Program-made: the position numbers and the translations under genes
Assembly (NCBI GenBank): GCA_964425215.1
Contig: CAYRLW010000059.1
Span: forward strand, 1-18,096
Direction of reading: 5' to 3'
Length of the DNA: 18,096 bases
Source of the DNA: CAYRLW01 sp964425215
Lineage (GTDB): Bacteria; Spirochaetota; Spirochaetia; Treponematales; Breznakiellaceae
Shown here: positions 1-6,818 of the stretch, piece by piece
Layout of the letters: each line of letters starts with the position of its first letter
Numbering within the stretch: the first letter of the stretch is position 1
The notes under the pieces: model-generated
What the model was told of the DNA's origin: nothing
The model's input: only the letters and a program-made list of their open reading frames with translations
Database searches by the model: none

Positions 1-237
1 CCCCGGGAACCCTACGGTCTTCAACGGCTGGAACGGGACCGGTTCGTCCTGTTTAGCAAAAGCGGCGCCGTGGTGGGCCTTTTAAACCTGCGGTCCCGGC
101 CCTGGACGGTACGGCCGGACAATCCCTGGTTTACGGCCCTTCGGGACGGAACACCCCTGGTGGACCATCGCATGGCGCGGCGGGACAATCGGCTTACCTT
201 TTTGGGTCGATCGATCAGTCTTTTTAAAATACGGTAG
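1..237 (+). CDS. C-terminal part of an unidentified protein (partial)
   Basis: Frame 1 is open from the first base of the window to a TAG at 235-237, giving 78 residues of the C-terminal end of a protein that begins outside the window. The segment is rich in Arg, Leu and Trp and has short hydrophobic stretches (SGAVVGLLNL, NRLTFLGRSISLF) that read like beta strands. I recognise no family from so short a piece. It has the same codon style as the next gene (CGG, GCC, CCC), and its stop lies inside the ribosome binding site of the pyrophosphatase gene 9 bases later. The two are therefore probably co-transcribed and translationally linked. No start, signal or domain can be judged from here. Confidence 0.6.
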   Translation, partial: PREPYGLQRLERDRFVLFSKSGAVVGLLNLRSRPWTVRPDNPWFTALRDGTPLVDHRMARRDNRLTFLGRSISLFKIR

Positions 238-246
238 GTGATAACG

Positions 247-1902
247 ATGGAAAAACGGGTATACGTGATCGGCCACCGAAATCCAGATACGGATTCGGTG
301 GTTTCCGCAGCGGCCTACGCCCGCCTAAAAACGTTGATGGGCCAATCGAACCATTTCGCCGCCCGGGCGGGGAACGTGAACCCCCAGACCGAGTACATTT
401 TTGAGCGGTTTCAGGTTCCTATTCCCCCGTTCCTCCCCGATCTGATTCCCCAGGTGGGGTACTATCTGAGCGATCCCCCGGTAACGGTGGAAGAAACGGT
501 CCCCCTGTGGGAAGCCTTGGAACGGATGGAACGGGAAAATGTAAAGGTCCTTCCCATCGTTACGGCGGAGGGGACCTACAAAAGCCTGCTCCATTACAAC
601 GCCTTCGCCGGCTATATCCTTAAAAAGATCAATCCCCACAAAAAATCGATCATTCCCACGTCGATTAACCACCTGATCAGCACCCTGCGGGCCCAGCCCA
701 TCACCACTTTCGACGCGGAGGAGGTGCGGAAGTCCCTTATCGTGGTGGCCGCTTCGGAGGAAGAAACCTTTAAGGTCCATTTGGACGCCGAAATGCCCGA
801 AAACGCCCTGGTCATCGTGGGGGATCGGTACGAAATCCAGAAATATTGTATCCAACGGAAGGTTCGGGGCCTGGTGATTACCAACGGGAACACCATCGAT
901 AAGGACCTGATTCCCCTGGCGGAGCAAAATCGGGTTTCTATCATGATCAGTCCCTTTGACACCTCTTCCACTTCCCTGTTGATTATCTATTCCACCCCCG
1001 TGGGCACCATGGCCGACGATTCCGTTCCCCCGGTCCACAGTCGAGATGCGGTCCGGAAAATTCGGCAACCCCTGTCCCAGTCGGCGTCCCGCTGTCTACC
1101 CGTTATCGACGACGAGGGCCGGGTGGCGGGGGTGATTTTTGAGGGAGATTTGATCAAGGAACCCAACATCGAGGTGATCCTGGTGGACCACAACGAGCCG
1201 ACCCAGGCGATAGAGGGGGTTGAAAACTATAAAATCCGGGAGGTGATCGACCACCACCGGTTGGGGAACCTGTCGACCCGGTATCCGATTATGTTTATCA
1301 ACAAGGTGGTGGGGGCCACCAGTACCATCATTACCAACCTGTACCGGGAACACCGGGTACCCCTGGATAGGCCCATCGCGTCCATCCTCCTTTGCGGAAT
1401 TCTGTCGGATACCCTGGTGCTCCAATCCGCCACCACCACGGAAGTGGATCGGGACGCGGCGGACTATTTATCCTCCATCACGGGCCTGGAGATAGACGCC
1501 CTGGGCCGGGATCTGATGGGCGCCGCCAGCCGGGTCAGCGCCCTTTCGGCGGAGGAGCTGATTCGGATGGATATGAAGGAGTACGATGAGCTGGGTACCT
1601 CGTTTACCGTAAGCCAGGTGGAAACCGAGGCCCCCGAAAGCCTGGTGGCCCGGCGGGAAGAAATCCTGGCCGAACTCGCGTCGGTTCGTCGGTCGGGAAA
1701 GCGGCTTTTCAGCGCCCTGATGGTCACCGACGTGACGGAGCTCACGTCCCTGCTGTTTGTGGAGGGCGATAAGGCCCTGCTCAGTCTTTTGACCTTTCCA
1801 AAATCCGAGGAGGGGATCTATCTTTTAAAGGATATCGTATCCCGGAAAAAACAGCTGATGCCCCTGCTGGCGGAATTGATAGAACGGGCCCTGGGGAAAT
1901 GA
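247..1902 (+). CDS. ppaC: Family II Mn-dependent inorganic pyrophosphatase with CBS-DRTGG-CBS regulatory insert
   Basis: Cytoplasmic enzyme that hydrolyses pyrophosphate to two phosphates, pulling biosynthetic reactions forward. The product is 551 residues, against about 310 for the plain enzyme; the difference is a regulatory insert. The DHH catalytic domain starts at once (VIGHRNPDTDS, metal ligands H10, D14, D16). A first CBS domain lies at about 75-130, a DRTGG-type domain at about 140-245 (VGDRYEIQ at 191-198), and a second CBS domain at about 255-305. The DHH domain then resumes (D314-H315-N316, DHH at 335-337, D388). The DHHA2 domain ends it, with the family's SRKKQ at 532-536. In this family the insert binds adenine nucleotides (AMP/ADP inhibit; ATP or diadenosine polyphosphates activate in versions with DRTGG). 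I place the start at the ATG at 247, 6 bases after AGGTG at 236-240; a GTG at 238 in the same frame lies inside that site. All catalytic residues seem present. Confidence 0.95.
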   Translation: MEKRVYVIGHRNPDTDSVVSAAAYARLKTLMGQSNHFAARAGNVNPQTEYIFERFQVPIPPFLPDLIPQVGYYLSDPPVTVEETVPLWEALERMERENVKVLPIVTAEGTYKSLLHYNAFAGYILKKINPHKKSIIPTSINHLISTLRAQPITTFDAEEVRKSLIVVAASEEETFKVHLDAEMPENALVIVGDRYEIQKYCIQRKVRGLVITNGNTIDKDLIPLAEQNRVSIMISPFDTSSTSLLIIYSTPVGTMADDSVPPVHSRDAVRKIRQPLSQSASRCLPVIDDEGRVAGVIFEGDLIKEPNIEVILVDHNEPTQAIEGVENYKIREVIDHHRLGNLSTRYPIMFINKVVGATSTIITNLYREHRVPLDRPIASILLCGILSDTLVLQSATTTEVDRDAADYLSSITGLEIDALGRDLMGAASRVSALSAEELIRMDMKEYDELGTSFTVSQVETEAPESLVARREEILAELASVRRSGKRLFSALMVTDVTELTSLLFVEGDKALLSLLTFPKSEEGIYLLKDIVSRKKQLMPLLAELIERALGK

Positions 1903-1928
1903 CCGGCGGTTGACGCGGAGGCGGTTAA

Positions 1929-2276
1929 ATGGATAAAATTATATCTATGAATACGATCGACGTGTACGGATACGCGGACCAGGAAATTTGCGCGGGCTGT
2001 GAGGGCCATTGCGGTGACGGGGGCTGTGTTCCCGGGGCAAAACAAAAAACCATCGATTTGGTTGAAGAATTTAAACAACTCCTCGCCAAGGCGGGAGTTC
2101 GGGCCCAGACTACCTTTTACGAAGCCACGGAAGAAAATCTAAAACGTCACGAGGACGTAAACCGCGTTCTTTCGATGGCCGACCTGGCGCCGGCCATCGT
2201 TTTAAACGGAAAACTGCTGTTCTTTGGGGGCTTTTCCCCCGAGGGCTTGGTCCACGAAGTGGTCAAACGGCTTTAA
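1929..2276 (+). CDS. Small Cys-rich thioredoxin-fold-like redox protein
   Basis: The product has 115 residues. It opens with a beta strand (IDVYGYA) followed by a cysteine cluster with C21, C24, C28 and C33 (C-x2-C-x3-C-x4-C). A long charged helix (TIDLVEEFKQLLAKAG), a second strand region, and a C-terminal APAIVLNGKLLFFGGFSPEGL segment follow, the last being typical of the cis-Pro half of a thioredoxin or glutaredoxin fold. The layout resembles the YuzD-like group of small disulfide proteins, but the two extra cysteines are unusual and could bind a metal or form a second disulfide. The start at 1929 is set by GGAGG at 1917-1921; an ATG at 1947 is a weaker choice. It follows ppaC by 26 bases in the same direction. 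Its stop codon overlaps the stop of the convergent gene. The function is not known; a redox or metal role is inference. Confidence 0.7.
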   Translation: MDKIISMNTIDVYGYADQEICAGCEGHCGDGGCVPGAKQKTIDLVEEFKQLLAKAGVRAQTTFYEATEENLKRHEDVNRVLSMADLAPAIVLNGKLLFFGGFSPEGLVHEVVKRL

Positions 2277-3310
2277 TGGGCCCGGTTTTTTGGGGCCGAA
2301 AGGATATCGTACTCGTCCAGCCCGATCCCGTCGGGGAGGACGTGCTTTAAATCCCCGTTGCGCTCCGGGGCGCTTCCGGTAGTCGGCGGAGCCGCGGGCC
2401 CTTGGATAGACGGCCCGGAAGTTCCCTGAGTAACCGGTACAGGCGGGGCTACGGGGGCCGGTTTTTCGGCGTTTTGGGCTATGCGGAACCCTACGGAGTT
2501 CACCTTAAAGTCCGGATTGTTCCAATAGCGGTACGTTACCCGTAAAAGATTAGGGGATACAAACCAGGACCCTCCCCGAAGCACCTTTTGCCAGGAATCG
2601 GAAGAAGCCCCCTCCGGATCGGTGGTTTCGCCGGTAGGGTAGGAACCGTACCAATCCCAACACCATTCCCATACGTTACCGCTCATATCGTAGAGCCCCA
2701 GCTGGTTCGGCTCCTTGGTCCCCACGGGCTTGGTGGATTTTTCGCTATTCGTTTCGTACCACGCCACCCGGTTCGCGTCCGTACCCCCCGCGTAGGGAGC
2801 TACCCGCAGGGGTTCGTCTTCTATGGCCCCCTCCATACCCCCCCGGGCGGCGTATTCCCACTCCGCTTCCGTGGGAAGCCGGAACCCGTTAGCGCTCCGA
2901 TCCCAGGTTACCGTGGACCCGGAGATCTCGTAGGCCGACCGCAGTCCCAACCGTTCGCTAAGGGCGTTGCAGAAGCGCACCGCGTCGTACCAGCTAACCA
3001 TTTCTACGGGCCGCTGGGCTCCCTTAAATCGGGAGGGGTTTTTCCCCATCACCGACTGGTACAGTTCCTGGGTAACCTCGGTAGAGGAAATTTTAAAGGT
3101 AGAAAGGGCCGTCTTATGAAATCGCTCGTTGTTCGCGTAGGGGGCCTCCTGGCTCCCCTGCCAAAAGGTGCCCCCCTGGACAAGCACCATTTTGGGGGGC
3201 GTTACCGTTTGGGCCGAAGCGCTGGAACTGGCAAAAACAGGGAACGATAGGAGAAAAACAGCCGCCGCACACTGCAGAACCTTTGGGGATATGGATCGAA
3301 ACTCCCTCAT
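2273..3310 (-). CDS. Exported SUMF1/FGE-sulfatase-like domain protein, catalytic cysteines absent
   Basis: The product has 345 residues. An N-terminal signal peptide (about 1-34, hydrophobic AAAVFLLSFPVFA, likely cut near SASAQ) is followed by a formylglycine-generating-enzyme-type domain at about 40-278. Hallmarks are MVLVQGGTFWQGS, EVTQELYQSVMG, PVEMVSWYDAVRFCNALS, RLPTEAEWEYAARGG, GLYDMSGNVWEWCWDWY and VLRGGSWF...GFRIA. True FGE uses a Cys pair in the segment after the RGGS motif. Here that segment (residues 245-277) has no cysteine, and the only cysteines are C14, C114 and C217. A sulfatase-activating role is therefore unlikely; a structural or ligand-binding role is more probable. The C-terminus is a Pro/Ala/Gly-rich tail ending in a short acidic segment (about 280-345). 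The ATG directly follows the clpP stop (TAAATG), with AAGGA inside the clpP end, so the two are translationally coupled. Being exported, it cannot share a compartment with ClpP. Confidence 0.88.
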   Translation of the reverse strand: MREFRSISPKVLQCAAAVFLLSFPVFASSSASAQTVTPPKMVLVQGGTFWQGSQEAPYANNERFHKTALSTFKISSTEVTQELYQSVMGKNPSRFKGAQRPVEMVSWYDAVRFCNALSERLGLRSAYEISGSTVTWDRSANGFRLPTEAEWEYAARGGMEGAIEDEPLRVAPYAGGTDANRVAWYETNSEKSTKPVGTKEPNQLGLYDMSGNVWEWCWDWYGSYPTGETTDPEGASSDSWQKVLRGGSWFVSPNLLRVTYRYWNNPDFKVNSVGFRIAQNAEKPAPVAPPVPVTQGTSGPSIQGPAAPPTTGSAPERNGDLKHVLPDGIGLDEYDILSAPKNRAH

Positions 3311-3943
3311 TTACAATTCCTTGCGATGTTCAATTACCCGAGAAAGGAGACCGTACTTTAACGCCTCTTCCGCGTTCATCCAAAAATCCCGGTCCGTATC
3401 CTTTTCTACCTGTTCAAAGGGCGCCCCGGTTTCCTTTGCGATAAGCCGGTTAATCCGCTCTTTTAGCTTATCCAACTCCCGGGCGTGGATTTCGATGTCC
3501 GTAGCCACACCCCGTATCCCAGAGAGGGGCTGGTGAATTAAATAATGGCTGTTCGGAAGGCCAATACGCCGTTCCTTGGGGGCCGCCAAAAGGATTATCG
3601 CCGCCGCGCTGGCCACCAAACCCATGCCGATGGTCCATACCGGTGGGGTAACGAACCGGATCATATCAAAAATAGCGTACCCCGCGTCCGCGTCTCCGCC
3701 GGGGGAGTCGATAAAAATACGGATAGGATCGTTTCCCATATCCTCCAACAGCAACAATTGACGGATCGTCCGTTCCGCCATTTCCTTGTTTATCTCTCCC
3801 GAAAGCAAAATGGTTCGGGTTTTTAACATTTTTCCCGCTAAAGGATCGGGAAAGGATGGTTTGGTATCCTCCTCCCGTTCTTCGCCCTCACCCTCTCCGT
3901 CGCCTTCGCCTAACCGAAATAACCGCTGATCCAAACTATCCAT
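3311..3943 (-). CDS. clpP: ClpP-family serine protease (paralogue with acidic N-terminus)
   Basis: Cytoplasmic serine peptidase subunit that works with a Clp ATPase. The product has 210 residues. In this numbering the triad is S112 (GMGLVASAAA), H137 (YLIHQPLSG) and D186 (DTDRDFWMN). The spacings, 25 and 49 residues, equal those of E. coli ClpP (S97, H122, D171). FIDSPGGDADAG, the oxyanion glycine motif, is also present. The N-terminus differs from housekeeping ClpP: the usual TSRGERSYDIYSRLL segment, which forms the axial pore loop, is missing, and a Glu/Gly/Asp-rich stretch (about 12-26) replaces it. It may be a second ClpP that pairs with another subunit or a different partner. I chose the start at 3943 because AGGAG lies 9 bases before it; a longer reading frame from the TTG at 4009 would begin inside the -35 box of its own promoter. 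The exported SUMF1-like gene follows without a gap. Confidence 0.9.
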   Translation of the reverse strand: MDSLDQRLFRLGEGDGEGEGEEREEDTKPSFPDPLAGKMLKTRTILLSGEINKEMAERTIRQLLLLEDMGNDPIRIFIDSPGGDADAGYAIFDMIRFVTPPVWTIGMGLVASAAAIILLAAPKERRIGLPNSHYLIHQPLSGIRGVATDIEIHARELDKLKERINRLIAKETGAPFEQVEKDTDRDFWMNAEEALKYGLLSRVIEHRKEL

Positions 3944-3980
3944 ATATACATGCTCCTGTGGAGAATAAACTAACCTTAAG

Positions 3981-4009
3981 AATATACGGCGATATGACAA
4001 TCCGGTCAA
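3981..4009 (-). promoter_or_regulatory. Predicted sigma70-type promoter for clpP
   Basis: Read on the minus strand, TTGACC (4009-4004) and TATATT (3986-3981) are separated by exactly 17 bases. The inferred transcript start, near 3974, leaves about 30 bases before the clpP ATG at 3943, including its AGGAG site. This placement rules out the upstream TTG at 4009 as the start codon. Confidence 0.65.
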
Positions 4010-4097
4010 TTATCCCGGGAACGTTACAATAAGGGGTCCCGTGGGGTTTTCCATGTGAAATAGCCTCTATGTATCGATTATTTTCTATCTAAACGTA

Positions 4098-4126
4098 TTG
4101 ACTATATATCATATTTATAATATATT
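4098..4126 (+). promoter_or_regulatory. Predicted sigma70-type promoter for the CoA-disulfide reductase operon
   Basis: TTGACT (4098-4103) and TATATT (4121-4126) are separated by 17 bases in a strongly AT-rich stretch. The likely transcript start, near 4133, leaves only about 16 bases before the ATG at 4149, just enough for the AGGAGAG site at 4138-4144. The divergent clpP promoter begins about 90 bases away. The sequence between them (4010-4097) holds no gene and no clear operator that I can see. Confidence 0.65.
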
Positions 4127-4148
4127 CCAAATATTATAGGAGAGAATA

Positions 4149-5855
4149 ATGACTCAAACTTCCAAAAAAATCCTTATAGTCGGTGGTGTGGCCGCCGGTG
4201 CTACCGCCGCCGCTCGTATTCGACGTTTTGACGATACCGCCGAAATTACACTGCTTGAACGGGGGCCCTACGTCTCCTTCGCCAATTGCGGTTTACCCTA
4301 CCATATCGGTGGAGATATTGAAAAGCGGAGCAAATTGCTGTTGCAGACCCCGGAGGGTTTTTTTAGCCGCTATCGGGTCGATGTGCTTTTAAACACCGAG
4401 GTGGTCGGTATCGATAGGGCAAAAAAAACCGTCCGAGTTCGGGACCATAAGGATAACGAGGCGGAGCGGGACCTGGCCTACGACGCCCTGATTTTGGCGC
4501 AGGGCGGTTCTCCGATCATTCCTCCCCTCCCTGGGGTGGAGCAGGACCACGTGTTTAAATTATGGACCATCCCCGATATGGATAAAATTGTTAAATATAT
4601 TAAAGAAAAAAGTCCCAAGACCGCGGTGGTGGTGGGCGGCGGGTTTATCGGGTTGGAAACCGCCGAAGCCTTTATGCAAAGGGGAATTACCACCACTATT
4701 GTCGAATTGATGGACCACCTGATGCCCCCCATGGACGCCCTGTACGGCCATAGGATTAAGGAGCGTTTTGAAAAAGAAGGGGCCACGGTCATTCTTAAAA
4801 AGGCGGTCAAATCGATCCAGGGGAACACGGTGACTCTGGACGACGGCACCACCGTAAGCGCCGATCTGGTCCTCCTTTCGGTGGGTGTTAGGCCCAATAC
4901 CGAATTAGCCAAAGCCGCGGGCCTGGCATTGGGAACCACGGGAGCCCTTTTGGTGGACGAGGAATTAAAAACCTCCGACCCCTGGATTTGGGCGGCCGGA
5001 GACATGGTCGAGGTGGTTTCCAAGGTGACGGGAACCAAGACGCGAATTCCCCTGGCGGGGCCGGCCAATCGGCAAGGACGTATCGCGGGGACCAACGTGG
5101 TGTACGCGCTTAAAAAAGCGGCGGGACAAACCTCGAGCCAACCGATGAAGTACAAGGGCGCCGCAGGAACCTCGGTGGTAAAGATCTTTAACGAGACCGC
5201 CGCAAGCACGGGACTTTCCCTGGCCGCGGCGCTTAAGGCGGGTTTAAAGGCCCGGGAAGCCACGGTTTTAAAGGCCCACCACTCCACCTACTATCCCGGG
5301 GATAAGGATCTTCTGTTAACCCTGGTGTACGAAGAGCCGACGGGGCGGCTTTTGGGCGCCCAAGCGTACGGGGAAGCGGGGGTGGATAAGCGGATCGACG
5401 CCGTAGCGGTGGCCATTCAGGCCGGGATGACCGTTTCGGACCTGGCGGAGATGGATTTTGCCTACGCGCCCCCCTATTCTTCCGCCAACGATCCCCTTAA
5501 TATGGCCGCCTATACGGCCGAAAACGCCCTGTCCGGTTACAGCCCCCTTATCAGCGCTTCTGAAGCGGCCCAGGCTCTGAAGAGCCCCCAGGCTCCGGTG
5601 TTTTTGGACGTCCGGACCTACGGCGAGTATACCAAGGTTCACCTGGCGGAGGCGGTTCATCTTCCCCTGGATGAGATTCGGGATCGTTTTGAGGAACTAA
5701 AGCGGGATACTCCGATTCGGATCATATCCTGCGGCGGGTACGAGGGTCATATCGCATGCCGCATCCTGCTCCAGAACGGATATAAGGATGTCATGAATAT
5801 ATCGGGCGGATGGGCCGCCCTCAGGCTGGTCGATGGCCTGAACATTGTAGCCTAA
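4149..5855 (+). CDS. CoA-disulfide/CoA-persulfide reductase with C-terminal rhodanese domain
   Basis: Predicted cytoplasmic FAD- and NAD(P)H-dependent enzyme that reduces CoA disulfide or CoA persulfide/polysulfide, as in the CoADR-rhodanese fusions of Bacillus and Shewanella. The product has 568 residues. The first FAD motif is ILIVGGVAAGATAAARIRRF (9-28). The single redox cysteine is C47 in SFANCGLPY. The NAD-binding motif is VVVGGGFIGLETAEAF (160-175), and the second FAD motif is WAAGD (281-285). A dimerisation domain follows (about 340-455, GDKDLLLTLVYEEPTGRLLGAQ). The rhodanese domain is at about 470-565 (VFLDVRTYGEY), with its persulfide-carrying cysteine probably C528 in ISCGGYEGH. Both catalytic cysteines are present, so sulfur could pass from the rhodanese to CoA or C47. 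AGGAGAG lies 4 bases before the ATG. A single-domain rhodanese gene follows 11 bases downstream. Which substrate dominates cannot be read from sequence. Confidence 0.93.
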   Translation: MTQTSKKILIVGGVAAGATAAARIRRFDDTAEITLLERGPYVSFANCGLPYHIGGDIEKRSKLLLQTPEGFFSRYRVDVLLNTEVVGIDRAKKTVRVRDHKDNEAERDLAYDALILAQGGSPIIPPLPGVEQDHVFKLWTIPDMDKIVKYIKEKSPKTAVVVGGGFIGLETAEAFMQRGITTTIVELMDHLMPPMDALYGHRIKERFEKEGATVILKKAVKSIQGNTVTLDDGTTVSADLVLLSVGVRPNTELAKAAGLALGTTGALLVDEELKTSDPWIWAAGDMVEVVSKVTGTKTRIPLAGPANRQGRIAGTNVVYALKKAAGQTSSQPMKYKGAAGTSVVKIFNETAASTGLSLAAALKAGLKAREATVLKAHHSTYYPGDKDLLLTLVYEEPTGRLLGAQAYGEAGVDKRIDAVAVAIQAGMTVSDLAEMDFAYAPPYSSANDPLNMAAYTAENALSGYSPLISASEAAQALKSPQAPVFLDVRTYGEYTKVHLAEAVHLPLDEIRDRFEELKRDTPIRIISCGGYEGHIACRILLQNGYKDVMNISGGWAALRLVDGLNIVA

Positions 5856-5866
5856 GGAAGGAAAAG

Positions 5867-6145
5867 ATGGCTGGAAATATCGTTGTAGAAAAAATTAAAG
5901 CGGGTGCTTTGGTGGTGGACGTCCGTACGGAGGATGAGTTTATGGACGGTGCGTACCCGGGGGCCGTTAATATCCCCGTTGGTGAGATCCAAAGGCGCCT
6001 TAAGGAGCTGGAACCGAAAAACCGGACCCTAATTCTGTACTGCGAGTCCGGCGCCCGGAGCGCCTACGCCGCCCGGATCCTTAAAATGTCCGGATGGACC
6101 GACGTGATAAACGCCGGGGGCATCGACGACATGCCCCGAATGTAA
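5867..6145 (+). CDS. Single-domain rhodanese-like sulfurtransferase
   Basis: The product has 92 residues, the size of a PspE/GlpE-type stand-alone rhodanese. It contains LVVDVRTEDEFMDGAYPGAVNIP (residues 15-37), the usual CH2A-like region, and the active-site loop YCESGARS with C59, R64 and S65, matching the C-x2-G-x-R-S pattern. It has no signal peptide, so it should act in the cytoplasm, carrying a persulfide on C59 and passing sulfur to an acceptor such as cyanide, a thiol or the upstream reductase. AAGGAAGG lies just before the ATG at 5867; the frame extends upstream to 5810 only by running into the reductase gene, with no matching ribosome site. A strong terminator follows, so it ends the operon. 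Confidence 0.9.
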   Translation: MAGNIVVEKIKAGALVVDVRTEDEFMDGAYPGAVNIPVGEIQRRLKELEPKNRTLILYCESGARSAYAARILKMSGWTDVINAGGIDDMPRM

Positions 6146-6192
6146 CGGAAAAGCCGTACAAAATCTAAGGTTTATAGCCCTAGGGTCGGTAA

Positions 6193-6249
6193 CCCGAGGG
6201 GCCGGATTTATCGGAATATTACGATAAAGTCGGCTCCTCGGGCTTTTTT
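6193..6249 (+). terminator. Rho-independent terminator after the rhodanese operon
   Basis: A long imperfect hairpin: CCCGAGG (6193-6199) pairs with CCTCGGG (6236-6242), GCCG pairs with CGGC, and TTTATCG pairs with CGATAAA, around the loop GAATATTA. Six Ts follow at 6244-6249. It ends the CoA-disulfide reductase/rhodanese transcript. Confidence 0.9.
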
Positions 6250-6250
6250 A

Positions 6251-6280
6251 TTGCGTTTTAGTATAAAGAGGGGCTAGAAT
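6251..6280 (+). promoter_or_regulatory. Possible promoter for the exported-protein/TPR pair
   Basis: TTGCGT (6251-6256) and TAGAAT (6275-6280) are spaced by 18 bases, right after the terminator of the previous operon. A start near 6287 would leave only about 10 bases before the ATG at 6297, placing the GGAGGA site at the very 5' end. A promoter is needed somewhere here because the preceding terminator is strong, but the match is only fair. Confidence 0.4.
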
Positions 6281-6296
6281 AGATCCCGGAGGACCT

Positions 6297-6818
6297 ATGA
6301 AAAAGTGTATATCCTTTTTGTCCCTTTTTATGATTCTAGGAGCGGTACTTTTTGCCCAAGGTGCGCCTAAAAAAGTTATGAATCCCCAGGGTTTGGACAA
6401 ATTTATCAACGATTATCCAAAGATCACAAAAGAATTGGAAGCCCAAGGACCCCAAGATAACCCCTTACGCATGGAAGAACCGATGAATGGGAATCCCAAT
6501 GCCCCATCCACCGGGGAGCCCTACTACGTGGTCATGAAAAAAAGCCTTAATGAAGTTAAAAAGATGCCCCAGTGGAAGTCTATTCTGCGGAAATACGGGT
6601 GGGGAGACAATTTTTGGGACTACCTTTACGCCATTAGCGTGGGCAGTTATATCACCGCCATGGAACAGTACGGGGGCTCCCAACTGCCTGATAATATGAA
6701 AAAGGATATCCAAGGGGGCCGATCCACGGTCCATACGGAGGATTTAGCGTTAATTCAAAAAAACCTGGAAAAAATTATGACCATGATGGACGATAGTTCC
6801 AGCGGGGAACAGAATTGA
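6297..6818 (+). CDS. Exported protein of unknown function
   Basis: The product has 173 residues. A clear signal peptide (MKK, then hydrophobic SFLSLFMILGAVLFA, cut near Ala-Gln-Gly at 20-22) lacks a lipobox cysteine, so the protein should be periplasmic or outer-surface associated rather than a lipoprotein. The mature part is helical and charged, with a Pro/Asn-rich loop (about 50-73) and aromatic patches WKSILRKYGWGDNFWDYLYA (about 93-112). It ends in a Lys/Met-rich amphipathic helix and a polar tail. I do not recognise the family. GGAGGA lies 4 bases before the ATG. Its TGA overlaps the TTG start of the TPR gene, so the two are made together. A shared envelope-related role with that TPR protein is inference. 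Confidence 0.8.
   Translation: MKKCISFLSLFMILGAVLFAQGAPKKVMNPQGLDKFINDYPKITKELEAQGPQDNPLRMEEPMNGNPNAPSTGEPYYVVMKKSLNEVKKMPQWKSILRKYGWGDNFWDYLYAISVGSYITAMEQYGGSQLPDNMKKDIQGGRSTVHTEDLALIQKNLEKIMTMMDDSSSGEQN

Noticed and set aside
325..1068. Long antisense reading frame (247 codons) opposite ppaC
   Set aside because: It lies opposite a certain gene, has Arg/Gly/His/Pro-rich shadow composition and no family likeness.
3944..4009. 22-residue N-terminal extension of ClpP from a TTG
   Set aside because: The TTG is the first triplet of the predicted -35 box, and a good ribosome site precedes the internal ATG at 3943.
4478..5287. Minus-strand frame (269 codons) opposite the CoA-disulfide reductase
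   Set aside because: It lies inside a gene with clear FAD and NAD motifs and has Ser/Ala-rich shadow composition.
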